NCBI GenBank assembly: GCA_026388315.1
Contig: JAPLKA010000110.1
Coordinates: forward strand, 1 to 64,000
Direction: 5' to 3'
DNA from: Pseudomonadota bacterium
Lineage (GTDB): Bacteria > Desulfobacterota > Syntrophorhabdia > Syntrophorhabdales > Syntrophorhabdaceae
DNA length: 64,000 bases
Below the pieces are notes generated by a model, which saw only the letters and a list, made by a program, of their open reading frames with translations, did not search any database and was not told the origin of the DNA. Numbering within the stretch: the stretch's first letter is position 1; every line of letters starts with the position of its first letter. Shown in pieces: positions 26,420-33,576 of this stretch. Both the position numbers and the translations under genes were made by a program.

Positions 26420-26444
26420 TGGTTAGTATTATTATGTGGAGGTT
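26420..26444 (+). repeat. 25-bp inverted repeat, right copy
   Basis: Exact reverse complement of 23297-23321, starting TGGTTAGTATTA. It follows the YgjP-type gene by 20 bp and precedes the stop of the AI-2E transporter by 36 bp. Confidence 0.9.
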
Positions 26445-26480
26445 TACCAGTTCGCTGAATTATCGAGAGAATCAAGCAAT

Positions 26481-27554
26481 TCACGTTTTCTTCTGGACAT
26501 CAGTACCTCCCTCTTCGATCCAGGCACGAAGCAGAGTGAGGGCTACAGCCAGTACCACCGGACCAACAAATATGCCTACGATACCGAAGGTGATAAGACC
26601 TCCTATGACACCGGCAAGGATGAGCAGGAGCGGCAGGTCTGCCCCTTTCCTGATAAGCACGGGACGGAGCACATTGTCAAGGCTCACGACAACGACCGTC
26701 AATACGAGCAATACTGTCCCAGCCACAGCGTGGTTGCTCCAATAGAGCCAAATGATGGATGGAATCAGCACGAACCCCGGTCCAAGCTGTGCTACACAGA
26801 GCATGAACATGACGGCAGTGAAGATGGATGCAGCCGGCACGCCGGTCACCGCAAGACCGATGCCACCCAGGAGGGACTGTACCAGGGCCGTAACGACCAC
26901 ACCGAGTGCAACGCCCCGGATTGCCTTTGCAGCGAGGATGGTAACCTCTTCGCCATGATGGCCGGCAAGCCGCCGTGCGAAGCGGCGTATAGCATTGGCA
27001 GCAGCATCTCCTTTAGCATACAGTATCGCGGCAATGACCACTGTCAGCAGAAACTGGACGAATATTTTGCCGACGCTGCCAGCCTGAGCCACAAACCATT
27101 CGGCCAGCTTTCCGGCGTAGGGTTTGAGCCACAGGATTAGCCCCTGTGGGCCGGCAGAGGAAACATCCTGCCATGCCCCTGAAAGCCTGGGACCTATCAT
27201 TGGCAGCTTCCCCACCCAGTGAGGGGGCAATGGTAAGGTGCTTTTATGGAAGGATTCCTCCAAGGCACCGATCCTGTCATAATTGTCTATGATGGTTGCC
27301 ACCGCGAGCCAGAATGGTATGACAAAAACGAGTACCAGCGCCACTGTCATCACCAGGGCAGCGAGCCCTCGTTTACCCCACAGCCGTGCCTGAACTCGTA
27401 GCATGAACGGCCAGGTTGTTACAACGATCATGGTTGCCCAGATTAATGAGGGCAGGAAAGGGTGGATGATCCAGAAGACGGCGACGATGAGAATGCCAAT
27501 TAGCAAAACACTCAGCGTTGTGCGTGTGATGTCACGAGAAGTCGGTCTCTCCAT
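26481..27554 (-). CDS. AI-2E family transporter (YdiK/PerM-like), copy 1
   Basis: A protein of 357 residues from the ATG at 27554, which has a strong AAAGGAG site; longer in-frame starts up to 27623 lack one. It has about seven to eight hydrophobic segments and the family pattern ILAGVIGGLITFGIVGIFVGP near the C-terminus. Members export AI-2 or act as sodium/proton exchangers; substrate unknown. The gene is visibly richer in GC than its neighbours and lies just outside the 25-bp inverted repeat, so it may have been acquired. Confidence 0.85.
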   Translation of the reverse strand: MERPTSRDITRTTLSVLLIGILIVAVFWIIHPFLPSLIWATMIVVTTWPFMLRVQARLWGKRGLAALVMTVALVLVFVIPFWLAVATIIDNYDRIGALEESFHKSTLPLPPHWVGKLPMIGPRLSGAWQDVSSAGPQGLILWLKPYAGKLAEWFVAQAGSVGKIFVQFLLTVVIAAILYAKGDAAANAIRRFARRLAGHHGEEVTILAAKAIRGVALGVVVTALVQSLLGGIGLAVTGVPAASIFTAVMFMLCVAQLGPGFVLIPSIIWLYWSNHAVAGTVLLVLTVVVVSLDNVLRPVLIRKGADLPLLLILAGVIGGLITFGIVGIFVGPVVLAVALTLLRAWIEEGGTDVQKKT

Positions 27555-27680
27555 GATTCTCCTTTCTTTGTTTGACTTTTCCATCCGTGAATCTATTTTC
27601 TCGTAATCGAGAGTAGATTTCAAGGGGAAAATCCTGACAAAGTTATTGCAGCCTATAGGAGGTCCCTGATACGAAAAGCG

Positions 27681-27709
27681 TTGACAATCAAGATAAATAA
27701 ACGTTATTT
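27681..27709 (+). promoter_or_regulatory. possible promoter of the HNH gene
   Basis: TTGACA (27681-27686), 17-bp spacer, TTATTT (27704-27709). The ATG is 12 bp after the -10 box and has no Shine-Dalgarno sequence, so the transcript may be nearly leaderless. Confidence 0.45.
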
Positions 27710-27720
27710 TCTAATGGTTT

Positions 27721-28233
27721 ATGGATAGAACCCTTCTTTTGAATGCAACGTTTGAACCCTTAAATGTATTGTCTTGGAAAAAGGCAGTGACCCTTCTTTA
27801 TCTTGGCAAGGTTGCGGTTGTAAAAGAGTATGAGAAAGAGATAAAGGGGGTTTCGATCACTATACGACAGCCGTCTGTTATAAGGCTTCTGAGGCTTGTC
27901 AGGGGTAACCACAGGAACGTTAAGTTTTCAAGAAGGAATATATTTTTGAGAGACGATTATGTCTGCCAGTATTGCGGGGAGAGATTTGACCCGAAATATC
28001 TTACCTGCGACCACATCATACCAAAATCGCGAGGCGGGATAACGGAATGGTCAAATATTGTGACTTCATGTAACCGATGTAACCTGAAAAAGGGTGATAA
28101 GCTGACGGATGAGATTGAAATGTACCCGAGGAAGAGGCCATCACGGCCGAATGGATTTTATTTACTCATGCTCCATGTAGGCGTGAAGATATTCCCGGAG
28201 CATTGGAAAGATTATATTTTTATGAGGGATTGA
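27721..28233 (+). CDS. HNH endonuclease family protein
   Basis: A protein of 170 residues. The N-terminal part (LLLNATFEPLNVLSWKKAV) is the usual lead of the small housekeeping HNH proteins. The HNH core begins at CQYCGERF, with CDHIIPKSRGG, WSNIVTSC and CNRC giving the zinc-binding cysteines and catalytic histidine. It is probably a DNA nuclease; the biological role of this group is not settled. Stop 28233 is 1 bp from the HIT gene start, so they form one operon. Confidence 0.9.
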   Translation: MDRTLLLNATFEPLNVLSWKKAVTLLYLGKVAVVKEYEKEIKGVSITIRQPSVIRLLRLVRGNHRNVKFSRRNIFLRDDYVCQYCGERFDPKYLTCDHIIPKSRGGITEWSNIVTSCNRCNLKKGDKLTDEIEMYPRKRPSRPNGFYLLMLHVGVKIFPEHWKDYIFMRD

Positions 28234-28234
28234 G

Positions 28235-28726
28235 ATGGATAGAATATGGGCGCCATGGAGAATGGAGTATATCAGCAGCACCACCGTTAAGGGTGATAAA
28301 AAGTGTTTCCTCTGCATTGACAGTAAGAATGACGAGAAATTGCTTGTTGTCGGCAGAAAGGGTACGGCATTTGTTATCATGAACAGGTTCCCTTACACGA
28401 ACGGACACGTAATGGTTGTACCGGTAAGACATACAGGGTTACTTGAAGAGCTGACCGATGAAGAGACCATGGATATGATGGGGCTTGTAAAGATTATGAC
28501 TACTATTTATAAAGAGGAGTTCAAGGTAGACGGTATTAATGTAGGCATAAATGTGGGAAGGGCTGCCGGAGCCGGGCTTGAAGAACATATACACATTCAC
28601 ATGGTCCCGCGGTGGTTCGGGGATGCGAATTTCATGACCGTTGTAGGTGAAACGAGGGTCATTTCGGAACATATAGAGGCAACATACCAAAAATTGAAGA
28701 GTAAGTTTATTGAGAAGATTCTTTGA
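28235..28726 (+). CDS. HIT-domain nucleotide hydrolase/phosphorylase (Ap4A phosphorylase-like)
   Basis: A protein of 163 residues starting MDRIWAPWRMEYI, the typical lead of FHIT/Ap4A-type HIT proteins, with a CFLC zinc-like pair near 27. The histidine triad is EEHIHIHMVPRW near residue 120. It should split dinucleoside polyphosphates or similar nucleotides. It is overlapped by 17 bp by the nucleoside phosphorylase gene, a sensible nucleotide-salvage pairing. Confidence 0.92.
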   Translation: MDRIWAPWRMEYISSTTVKGDKKCFLCIDSKNDEKLLVVGRKGTAFVIMNRFPYTNGHVMVVPVRHTGLLEELTDEETMDMMGLVKIMTTIYKEEFKVDGINVGINVGRAAGAGLEEHIHIHMVPRWFGDANFMTVVGETRVISEHIEATYQKLKSKFIEKIL

Positions 28727-29456
28727 TTCATCCCCCCCTCTCTTAAATCCTGTTGATCTGGTATCAGCTTTCACAGGAAGGACAGCAGAGGAGCTTGCCC
28801 TCCCAGAGAGGGTAATCATCGTCTTCGATTCAGGCGATTTAAAGCGTGTCTTAAACAAGAAAAAACATAGACTTATTGATGCGTGGTTGAATTTCCGTTG
28901 GCTATACAGGATCGAAGAGAGTAATACCATAATTACAAGATCATATTTCGGCGGTCCCAATATCGCTGCCCTTGTGGAAGAACTTGCGGTTTTCGGCGTG
29001 AAAGAATTTGTCATCTGGGGCTATGCGGGCGGAATTGACAACCAGTTAAAGATTGGCGATGTGATTGTGGCAAAGGGTGCGTTAAGGGAGGATGGGATAT
29101 CCTATCACTACGTTGACGATGAAGATGATTTTGTCTATTCGGACTGGTTCGAAGAATGGGAACAACATACCAAAGAGTGGGGCTTCAGAGAAGGCATAAT
29201 CTGGAGTTGCGATGCCATCTACAGGGAGACCAGGGAAAAAATCAGAAAATATCGTAAAGCAGGTATCTCTGCCGTAGAGATGGAGGTGGCCTCTTTCTAT
29301 GCAGTATGCACATTCAAAGGGGTAAAAGGCATTGCCCTTTTAATTGTTTCTGACCTTCTGAACGATGAGGGATGGACAGGCGGTTTCCATACAAAACCCT
29401 TTCGGGAAGGTGTAAAAAAAATGTCGAAGTTTATGCAGGAAATGGTCGTGAAATAA
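28710..29456 (+). CDS. nucleoside phosphorylase family protein
   Basis: A protein of 248 residues with a TTG start inside the HIT gene. Phosphorylase superfamily I features: GGPNIAALVEELAVFG, VIWGYAGGI and the ribose-binding VEMEVASFYAV. It resembles uridine/purine nucleoside phosphorylases more than MTA nucleosidases. The base specificity cannot be read. The overlap with the HIT gene suggests joint translation. Confidence 0.85.
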   Translation: MRRFFDSSPPLLNPVDLVSAFTGRTAEELALPERVIIVFDSGDLKRVLNKKKHRLIDAWLNFRWLYRIEESNTIITRSYFGGPNIAALVEELAVFGVKEFVIWGYAGGIDNQLKIGDVIVAKGALREDGISYHYVDDEDDFVYSDWFEEWEQHTKEWGFREGIIWSCDAIYRETREKIRKYRKAGISAVEMEVASFYAVCTFKGVKGIALLIVSDLLNDEGWTGGFHTKPFREGVKKMSKFMQEMVVK

Positions 29457-29513
29457 GGATAGTGAGAGGCTTTAGTTTTAATCTGTACCCATATTCCCCG
29501 TATGAGTGAGTCT

Positions 29514-30560
29514 TTATGTTTTAAGAATATTTTTAAGGGTTTTTATAAACTGTGCATTCAACTTGTGTCTCTTTAAAGGCACCTTCAGATAGGTGTTGGC
29601 TGATTCGCTTGAATATTCGTCGATTATGATGTGGTATTTGATAAAAAGGCTTGCCAGATCAGGTATTTGCCTTTCGATTTTCAGGAGGAGAAAATTGCAG
29701 GCTGTATCAAATATTTGAAGACCATCAATCTGCTTCAGTTTTTCAATGAAGTATTTCTTTTCTTCTTTGACAAGTTTCATGGTTCTCGTTTTGTGCCCCT
29801 TGTCTTTGAGGGATACTATAGCAGCAGCATAAACGAGTGCATTGCCTTGCGGCGGGATCAGGTTGTTACTCAATTTTTTCATCAGCGCCGGGGAACCTGC
29901 TCCATATCCCAAGGGCAGTCCCTTCAGCGCATGAAATACGGAAAATGTACGGAGTATAAGGGTGTTTTGTGATTCTGTGACAAGTTTAACGAAAGATCTA
30001 TAAGGGGCAAAATCCATGTACCTCTCATCGATGACTAATATCTTTCCGGTTTTCTCTGTTGCTTCAATCAGAGAACCAAGGTTTTCTGCAGGCATTATGG
30101 TGCCGGTCACATCGTGCGGGTTTGGCAGAATAACCATATCAACAGTTTTGAGACGATCGATGAGTCCGGTGATGTCTATTGAAAATTGAGGAGGATGCTT
30201 CTCTTCCACAGGGAACAACTGAATATCCATCCGGTAATTATGCAAGATATCTCTAAACCTTTTCGAAACCGGTGAAACGAGGAGTATGGTCTTTGGTTCT
30301 GTTGCCTTGAGAAGACTATGGAGCAACGAAGATGAGCCCTGCCCGAAAACGATACAGCCTTCCTCTATCCGTTCTTGCTTACATATGTAACGTTTTAGAT
30401 ACCTTATTTTCTCGTCAGGCGGGAATTCGAGGAATTTAATGGACTTTCTTATGGCGTTTTTTGCTTTATTTGAAGGGCCCAGAGGGTTAACACTTGAGGT
30501 AAAATCAAGTACCTGCCTGAGAGAAAGCCTTTTGCTTTCAGCGTAATTGTGAATATCCAT
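29514..30560 (-). CDS. fold-type I aminotransferase homologue (HisC/CobD-like), catalytic residues altered
   Basis: A protein of 348 residues aligned by eye with histidinol-phosphate aminotransferase and CobD. The Asp that binds the PLP ring nitrogen is kept (Asp179 in VIDERYMDF). The Schiff-base lysine normally found in RTFSK is a valine (Val208 in RTFSVFHALKG). The NPNNPTG motif reads NPHDVTG (147-153), and the C-terminal substrate Arg in YLRV-type motifs is Lys (TYLKV). It may be a non-catalytic homologue or use Lys213. It is joined to the TPR gene upstream (stop 30560). Confidence 0.75.
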   Translation of the reverse strand: MDIHNYAESKRLSLRQVLDFTSSVNPLGPSNKAKNAIRKSIKFLEFPPDEKIRYLKRYICKQERIEEGCIVFGQGSSSLLHSLLKATEPKTILLVSPVSKRFRDILHNYRMDIQLFPVEEKHPPQFSIDITGLIDRLKTVDMVILPNPHDVTGTIMPAENLGSLIEATEKTGKILVIDERYMDFAPYRSFVKLVTESQNTLILRTFSVFHALKGLPLGYGAGSPALMKKLSNNLIPPQGNALVYAAAIVSLKDKGHKTRTMKLVKEEKKYFIEKLKQIDGLQIFDTACNFLLLKIERQIPDLASLFIKYHIIIDEYSSESANTYLKVPLKRHKLNAQFIKTLKNILKT

Positions 30561-31024
30561 TATTTCTTATCAATCTGCTGGATGGCTTTCTCGGAGATTG
30601 ACATAATGACAGGGTCATTGGATTGACTCTGGACTTCCTGATAAAGTTTTTTTGCCTCTTCAGGCTTTCCTTTCATATAACTGATTTTAGCGAGGTAAAG
30701 CCGTGCAATAATACTTATTTTTTTATGATTTTCCTTGAGAATTGAATTGAATAAGGTTTCAGCGATGTTCATCTTTTCCACGCTGCCGGATGCCATGGAT
30801 TCGCCAAAGGCTTGTATGGCCTGCGATAACATGAACTGCATTTTGTCGTCCTGTCTTTTAGCATAGAAACTATATCCAAAAAGGGATGAACAGACGACAA
30901 ATACGATGATGAGCCCGACAATGCAAGCCTTCATATTATTTTTAATCCAGTCGATGGCGAAGGTGACTGTCCTGATGACGATATCCGGTTTTTTTATCTC
31001 TTCCTTTACTTTTCTCTTTGTCAT
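30560..31024 (-). CDS. membrane-anchored TPR protein (YfgM/TPR_21-like)
   Basis: A protein of 154 residues: a basic cytoplasmic start, one membrane segment (about 35-55) and a helical TPR-like part with ARLYLAKISYMKGKPEEAKKLYQEV. YfgM-type proteins assist protein export at the Sec translocon; that role is inferred. The gene shares its stop base region with the aminotransferase homologue start at 30560. Confidence 0.65.
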   Translation of the reverse strand: MTKRKVKEEIKKPDIVIRTVTFAIDWIKNNMKACIVGLIIVFVVCSSLFGYSFYAKRQDDKMQFMLSQAIQAFGESMASGSVEKMNIAETLFNSILKENHKKISIIARLYLAKISYMKGKPEEAKKLYQEVQSQSNDPVIMSISEKAIQQIDKK

Positions 31025-31079
31025 GAAAGGTATTTCACCATATAAGGTTAATCTATGTCAACATGAATACTGCTCAATC

Positions 31080-31137
31080 GTGAATAGTGAACAGTGAACA
31101 AGTTCTTTTAACTAACAGCTATTCACTATTCACTGTT
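31080..31137. repeat. heptad tract arranged as an inverted repeat
   Basis: GTGAATAGTGAACAGTGAA (31080-31098) and its near-perfect complement CTATTCACTATTCACTGTT (31119-31137) can form a stem with a loop of about 20 nt. The minus-strand gene below takes its last codons and stop (AGT GAA TAG) from the right arm. Confidence 0.75.
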
Positions 31138-32319
31138 TTTTGCGGCCTTTATATATAACCTTACCCTTCGCATGTTATCCTCATCGAGAATTTTCGAGAG
31201 CGCTGTGTCATCGAGTCTCGAAAGATCGCCGATGTTTTGTATCCCCTGGTCTTTCAGTTTTAAAAATTTTTGTAACCCTAACCCTTTAAGATGGAGAAGC
31301 TTGAGGTCTTCCCTTTCCTGGAGACTGAGCAGGTTCATGTTAATCCCGAAGCTTGTCCGAACACCAATCATTTTCAAATAATTCAGCTTTTCTTTCCCGA
31401 TGAAGGCAATATCCTCGATTTCAGGTGCGCAGGAAAAAACAGTATATCTATCTATGAGCGTGAAGGAGAGGGCGGAGAAGAGAATGCTGATCAAGGCAAT
31501 GACAGGGATCGATGCTCTATATGATTTTATGCCATCAAGGAGGCTTACAAAGGTTATAGTTTCAAGTCCGAATACAAGAAAGCCTATATAACCTGGTACC
31601 GGCATTTCAAAGATCTTTACATCTTCAAGGAATGGGACCGAATATACCCATTTGGAGACCGAAAGGGAATTCCAAGCTTCCCACAGCAGACCGCAGACAA
31701 GCCCGGATATTATTGTGGCAACAAAATGGGTTGCATTCCCTTCTTCAAAGTCCCTCATAAATGAGGCATAACCCTTTCGATAATTATAACCATCCAGAAT
31801 CAAAGCAAGAAAAATCCATGTAAGGGGAAAAAAATAGTCAGGAAAAAACCAGGTAAAGAAAAATGTAATAATGCCGAGCAATATGGAGTAAAAAGTGTAG
31901 TTTTTTACATGAAAAGGCTTCATCCTTATTTCTCCAAGCATAGTTCTGATGAATTCTTTTGTGACATATAAAGCAGGAATTACGGTTCCATATGCGAGGA
32001 GATACCCGGTATACCTGTAATACATTTTGCCCGGGAGATTAATATAGAACCAGTTCTGCAAACGTATGTTGATAATTTCAAAAAGACACCAGAAACCACA
32101 GGAGATAACGATAAGGAAAGGAAGGCGCCTGTTCAGGACCAGGAGCCTTTTTGTTTTCATTGCCAGAATTGCATCAATGAAAAATATATAAGACCACCAT
32201 GCGGTGAGATAGAAGTAATACAAAAATGGCTCTATTTTATGGAGGAGTACATAATACCCCGCTAAATGAAGAAGAAAAGAAAAGATAATCAGCGATACGC
32301 ATTGCCGGGCGGTAACCAT
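31126..32319 (-). CDS. polytopic membrane protein with C-terminal helix-hairpin-helix-like domain
   Basis: A protein of 397 residues. Nine or so hydrophobic segments fill residues 1-290. The last 100 residues are soluble: LLHLKGLGLQKFLKLKDQGI followed by IGDLSRLDDTALSKIL, a pattern like the DUF4332/helix-hairpin-helix domains that bind nucleic acid or proteins. I do not recognise the full-length family. The final NSE and the stop come from a heptad tract, so the original end may differ. Confidence 0.65.
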   Translation of the reverse strand: MVTARQCVSLIIFSFLLHLAGYYVLLHKIEPFLYYFYLTAWWSYIFFIDAILAMKTKRLLVLNRRLPFLIVISCGFWCLFEIINIRLQNWFYINLPGKMYYRYTGYLLAYGTVIPALYVTKEFIRTMLGEIRMKPFHVKNYTFYSILLGIITFFFTWFFPDYFFPLTWIFLALILDGYNYRKGYASFMRDFEEGNATHFVATIISGLVCGLLWEAWNSLSVSKWVYSVPFLEDVKIFEMPVPGYIGFLVFGLETITFVSLLDGIKSYRASIPVIALISILFSALSFTLIDRYTVFSCAPEIEDIAFIGKEKLNYLKMIGVRTSFGINMNLLSLQEREDLKLLHLKGLGLQKFLKLKDQGIQNIGDLSRLDDTALSKILDEDNMRRVRLYIKAAKNSE

Positions 32320-32378
32320 AAAACACCCTGTATTTTTGAGAAGTTTGATTTAATTATAGCAGAAAAGAACTTTTGGTT

Positions 32379-33368
32379 TCAGGAATTGTTAGTAGCTTTT
32401 TCAGAAGCTTTTGTCGTATCAGCACTTTCCTCAGATGTTTTTTTTACCCTTACAGCCCCTATAAATGTCCTGCCATAAAAATCAGATAAAAGCGAATCGA
32501 TCTTAACGCCAAGCTTGTTATACCCCGAGGATGAGTGGATAAAATTACCTTCCCCGATATAGATACCGACATGTGTGGGGTATTTTATATATCTTTTTGT
32601 TCTGAAGAAAACGAGGTCTCCAACGGCAAGATCGTCTTTTGTGATTTTTTCGCCTACGTTGAACTGCTCCCGCGCACTCCTCGGAAGCGGAACATCAAAA
32701 ATGTCATAGATCTTTTTTACATAGGCAGAACAGTCGAGACCTCTGACACTCTCCCCACCATACCTGTACGGCGCTCCCATGAAACTCTTTGCCACCTTTA
32801 CCAGCATGTATTTTTCATCATTACTTTTCCATGGTTTAATTGTTTTGCCGGCAAGGGTTACAAATTCATCGTCTTTATCTTCAATGATCTTCGGAATAAG
32901 AATGACTTTTCCGGGTTTAAACTTTTTATCTGTCAGGTTATTTGCTTCCAGGATATCTTCTGTGTCGATGTTGAACTGCGTGGCGATTTTGTCAATGGTG
33001 TCGCCCTTTTTTGTCTTGTATTCGATAAACTCGCCATCGTTCTCCGTGATAACGACCTCAACCGGCTGGGTATTTTTCACTTCTTTTCTTGTTTTTGTTG
33101 TTGGTTTTGTTTTTGTTGTTGCCTTTGTTGTCCCTGTAGCCCCTGTTGAGTCGCTCTTTATAGTGATTTGCTGGCCGATGCTTAGTTTGTTTGTTTTTAA
33201 ATTGTTCTGGCTTTTCAGTTTATCGACATGGATCTGATGCTTTTTTGCGATGCTGCATAAGCTATCGCCTGATTTTACCTTATATGTTATTGGCGCAGAG
33301 AATGCGAGGCCGTATGTGATTGTGATTAAGAAGGTGGCTACGATTATGGTCAGGATGGATTTTTTCAT
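32379..33368 (-). CDS. secreted LysM-NlpC/P60 peptidoglycan hydrolase
   Basis: A protein of 329 residues. A signal peptide (1-26, ending near FSA) is followed by two LysM domains (about 28-72 and 115-160) separated by a Thr/Lys-rich linker. The C-terminal NlpC/P60 domain has the catalytic Cys in LDCSAYVKKIY and His in HVGIYIGEGNFIHS. It should cut cell-wall stem peptides. A good promoter lies upstream. Confidence 0.92.
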   Translation of the reverse strand: MKKSILTIIVATFLITITYGLAFSAPITYKVKSGDSLCSIAKKHQIHVDKLKSQNNLKTNKLSIGQQITIKSDSTGATGTTKATTKTKPTTKTRKEVKNTQPVEVVITENDGEFIEYKTKKGDTIDKIATQFNIDTEDILEANNLTDKKFKPGKVILIPKIIEDKDDEFVTLAGKTIKPWKSNDEKYMLVKVAKSFMGAPYRYGGESVRGLDCSAYVKKIYDIFDVPLPRSAREQFNVGEKITKDDLAVGDLVFFRTKRYIKYPTHVGIYIGEGNFIHSSSGYNKLGVKIDSLLSDFYGRTFIGAVRVKKTSEESADTTKASEKATNNS

Positions 33369-33386
33369 GTAAGAGTGTATACACCT

Positions 33387-33414
33387 TTTATCAGAATGGT
33401 TAAATATGTGTCAA
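33387..33414 (-). promoter_or_regulatory. promoter of the NlpC/P60 gene
   Basis: On the minus strand TTGACA (33409-33414), a 16-bp spacer and GATAAA (33387-33392), ending 18 bp from the start codon. Confidence 0.55.
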
Positions 33415-33576
33415 GAAGTTTTTTTGGTAAATTTTTGGTAAAACAGATGACAAATGTCTCAATGTGTTGCAAGCCGCAGTTTTGCGAACGATATATTTTT
33501 ATTGATTATGTGATCTTTTTTATTTTATATTCATTTGTGAAAATTATAACAAATCAAAACTGTTAGGAGGCATATA

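Noticed and set aside
26436-27140. Plus-strand open frame of 234 codons
   Set aside because: It lies antisense to the AI-2E transporter, whose membrane helices and ribosome-binding site are clear; the long shadow frame is due to high GC.
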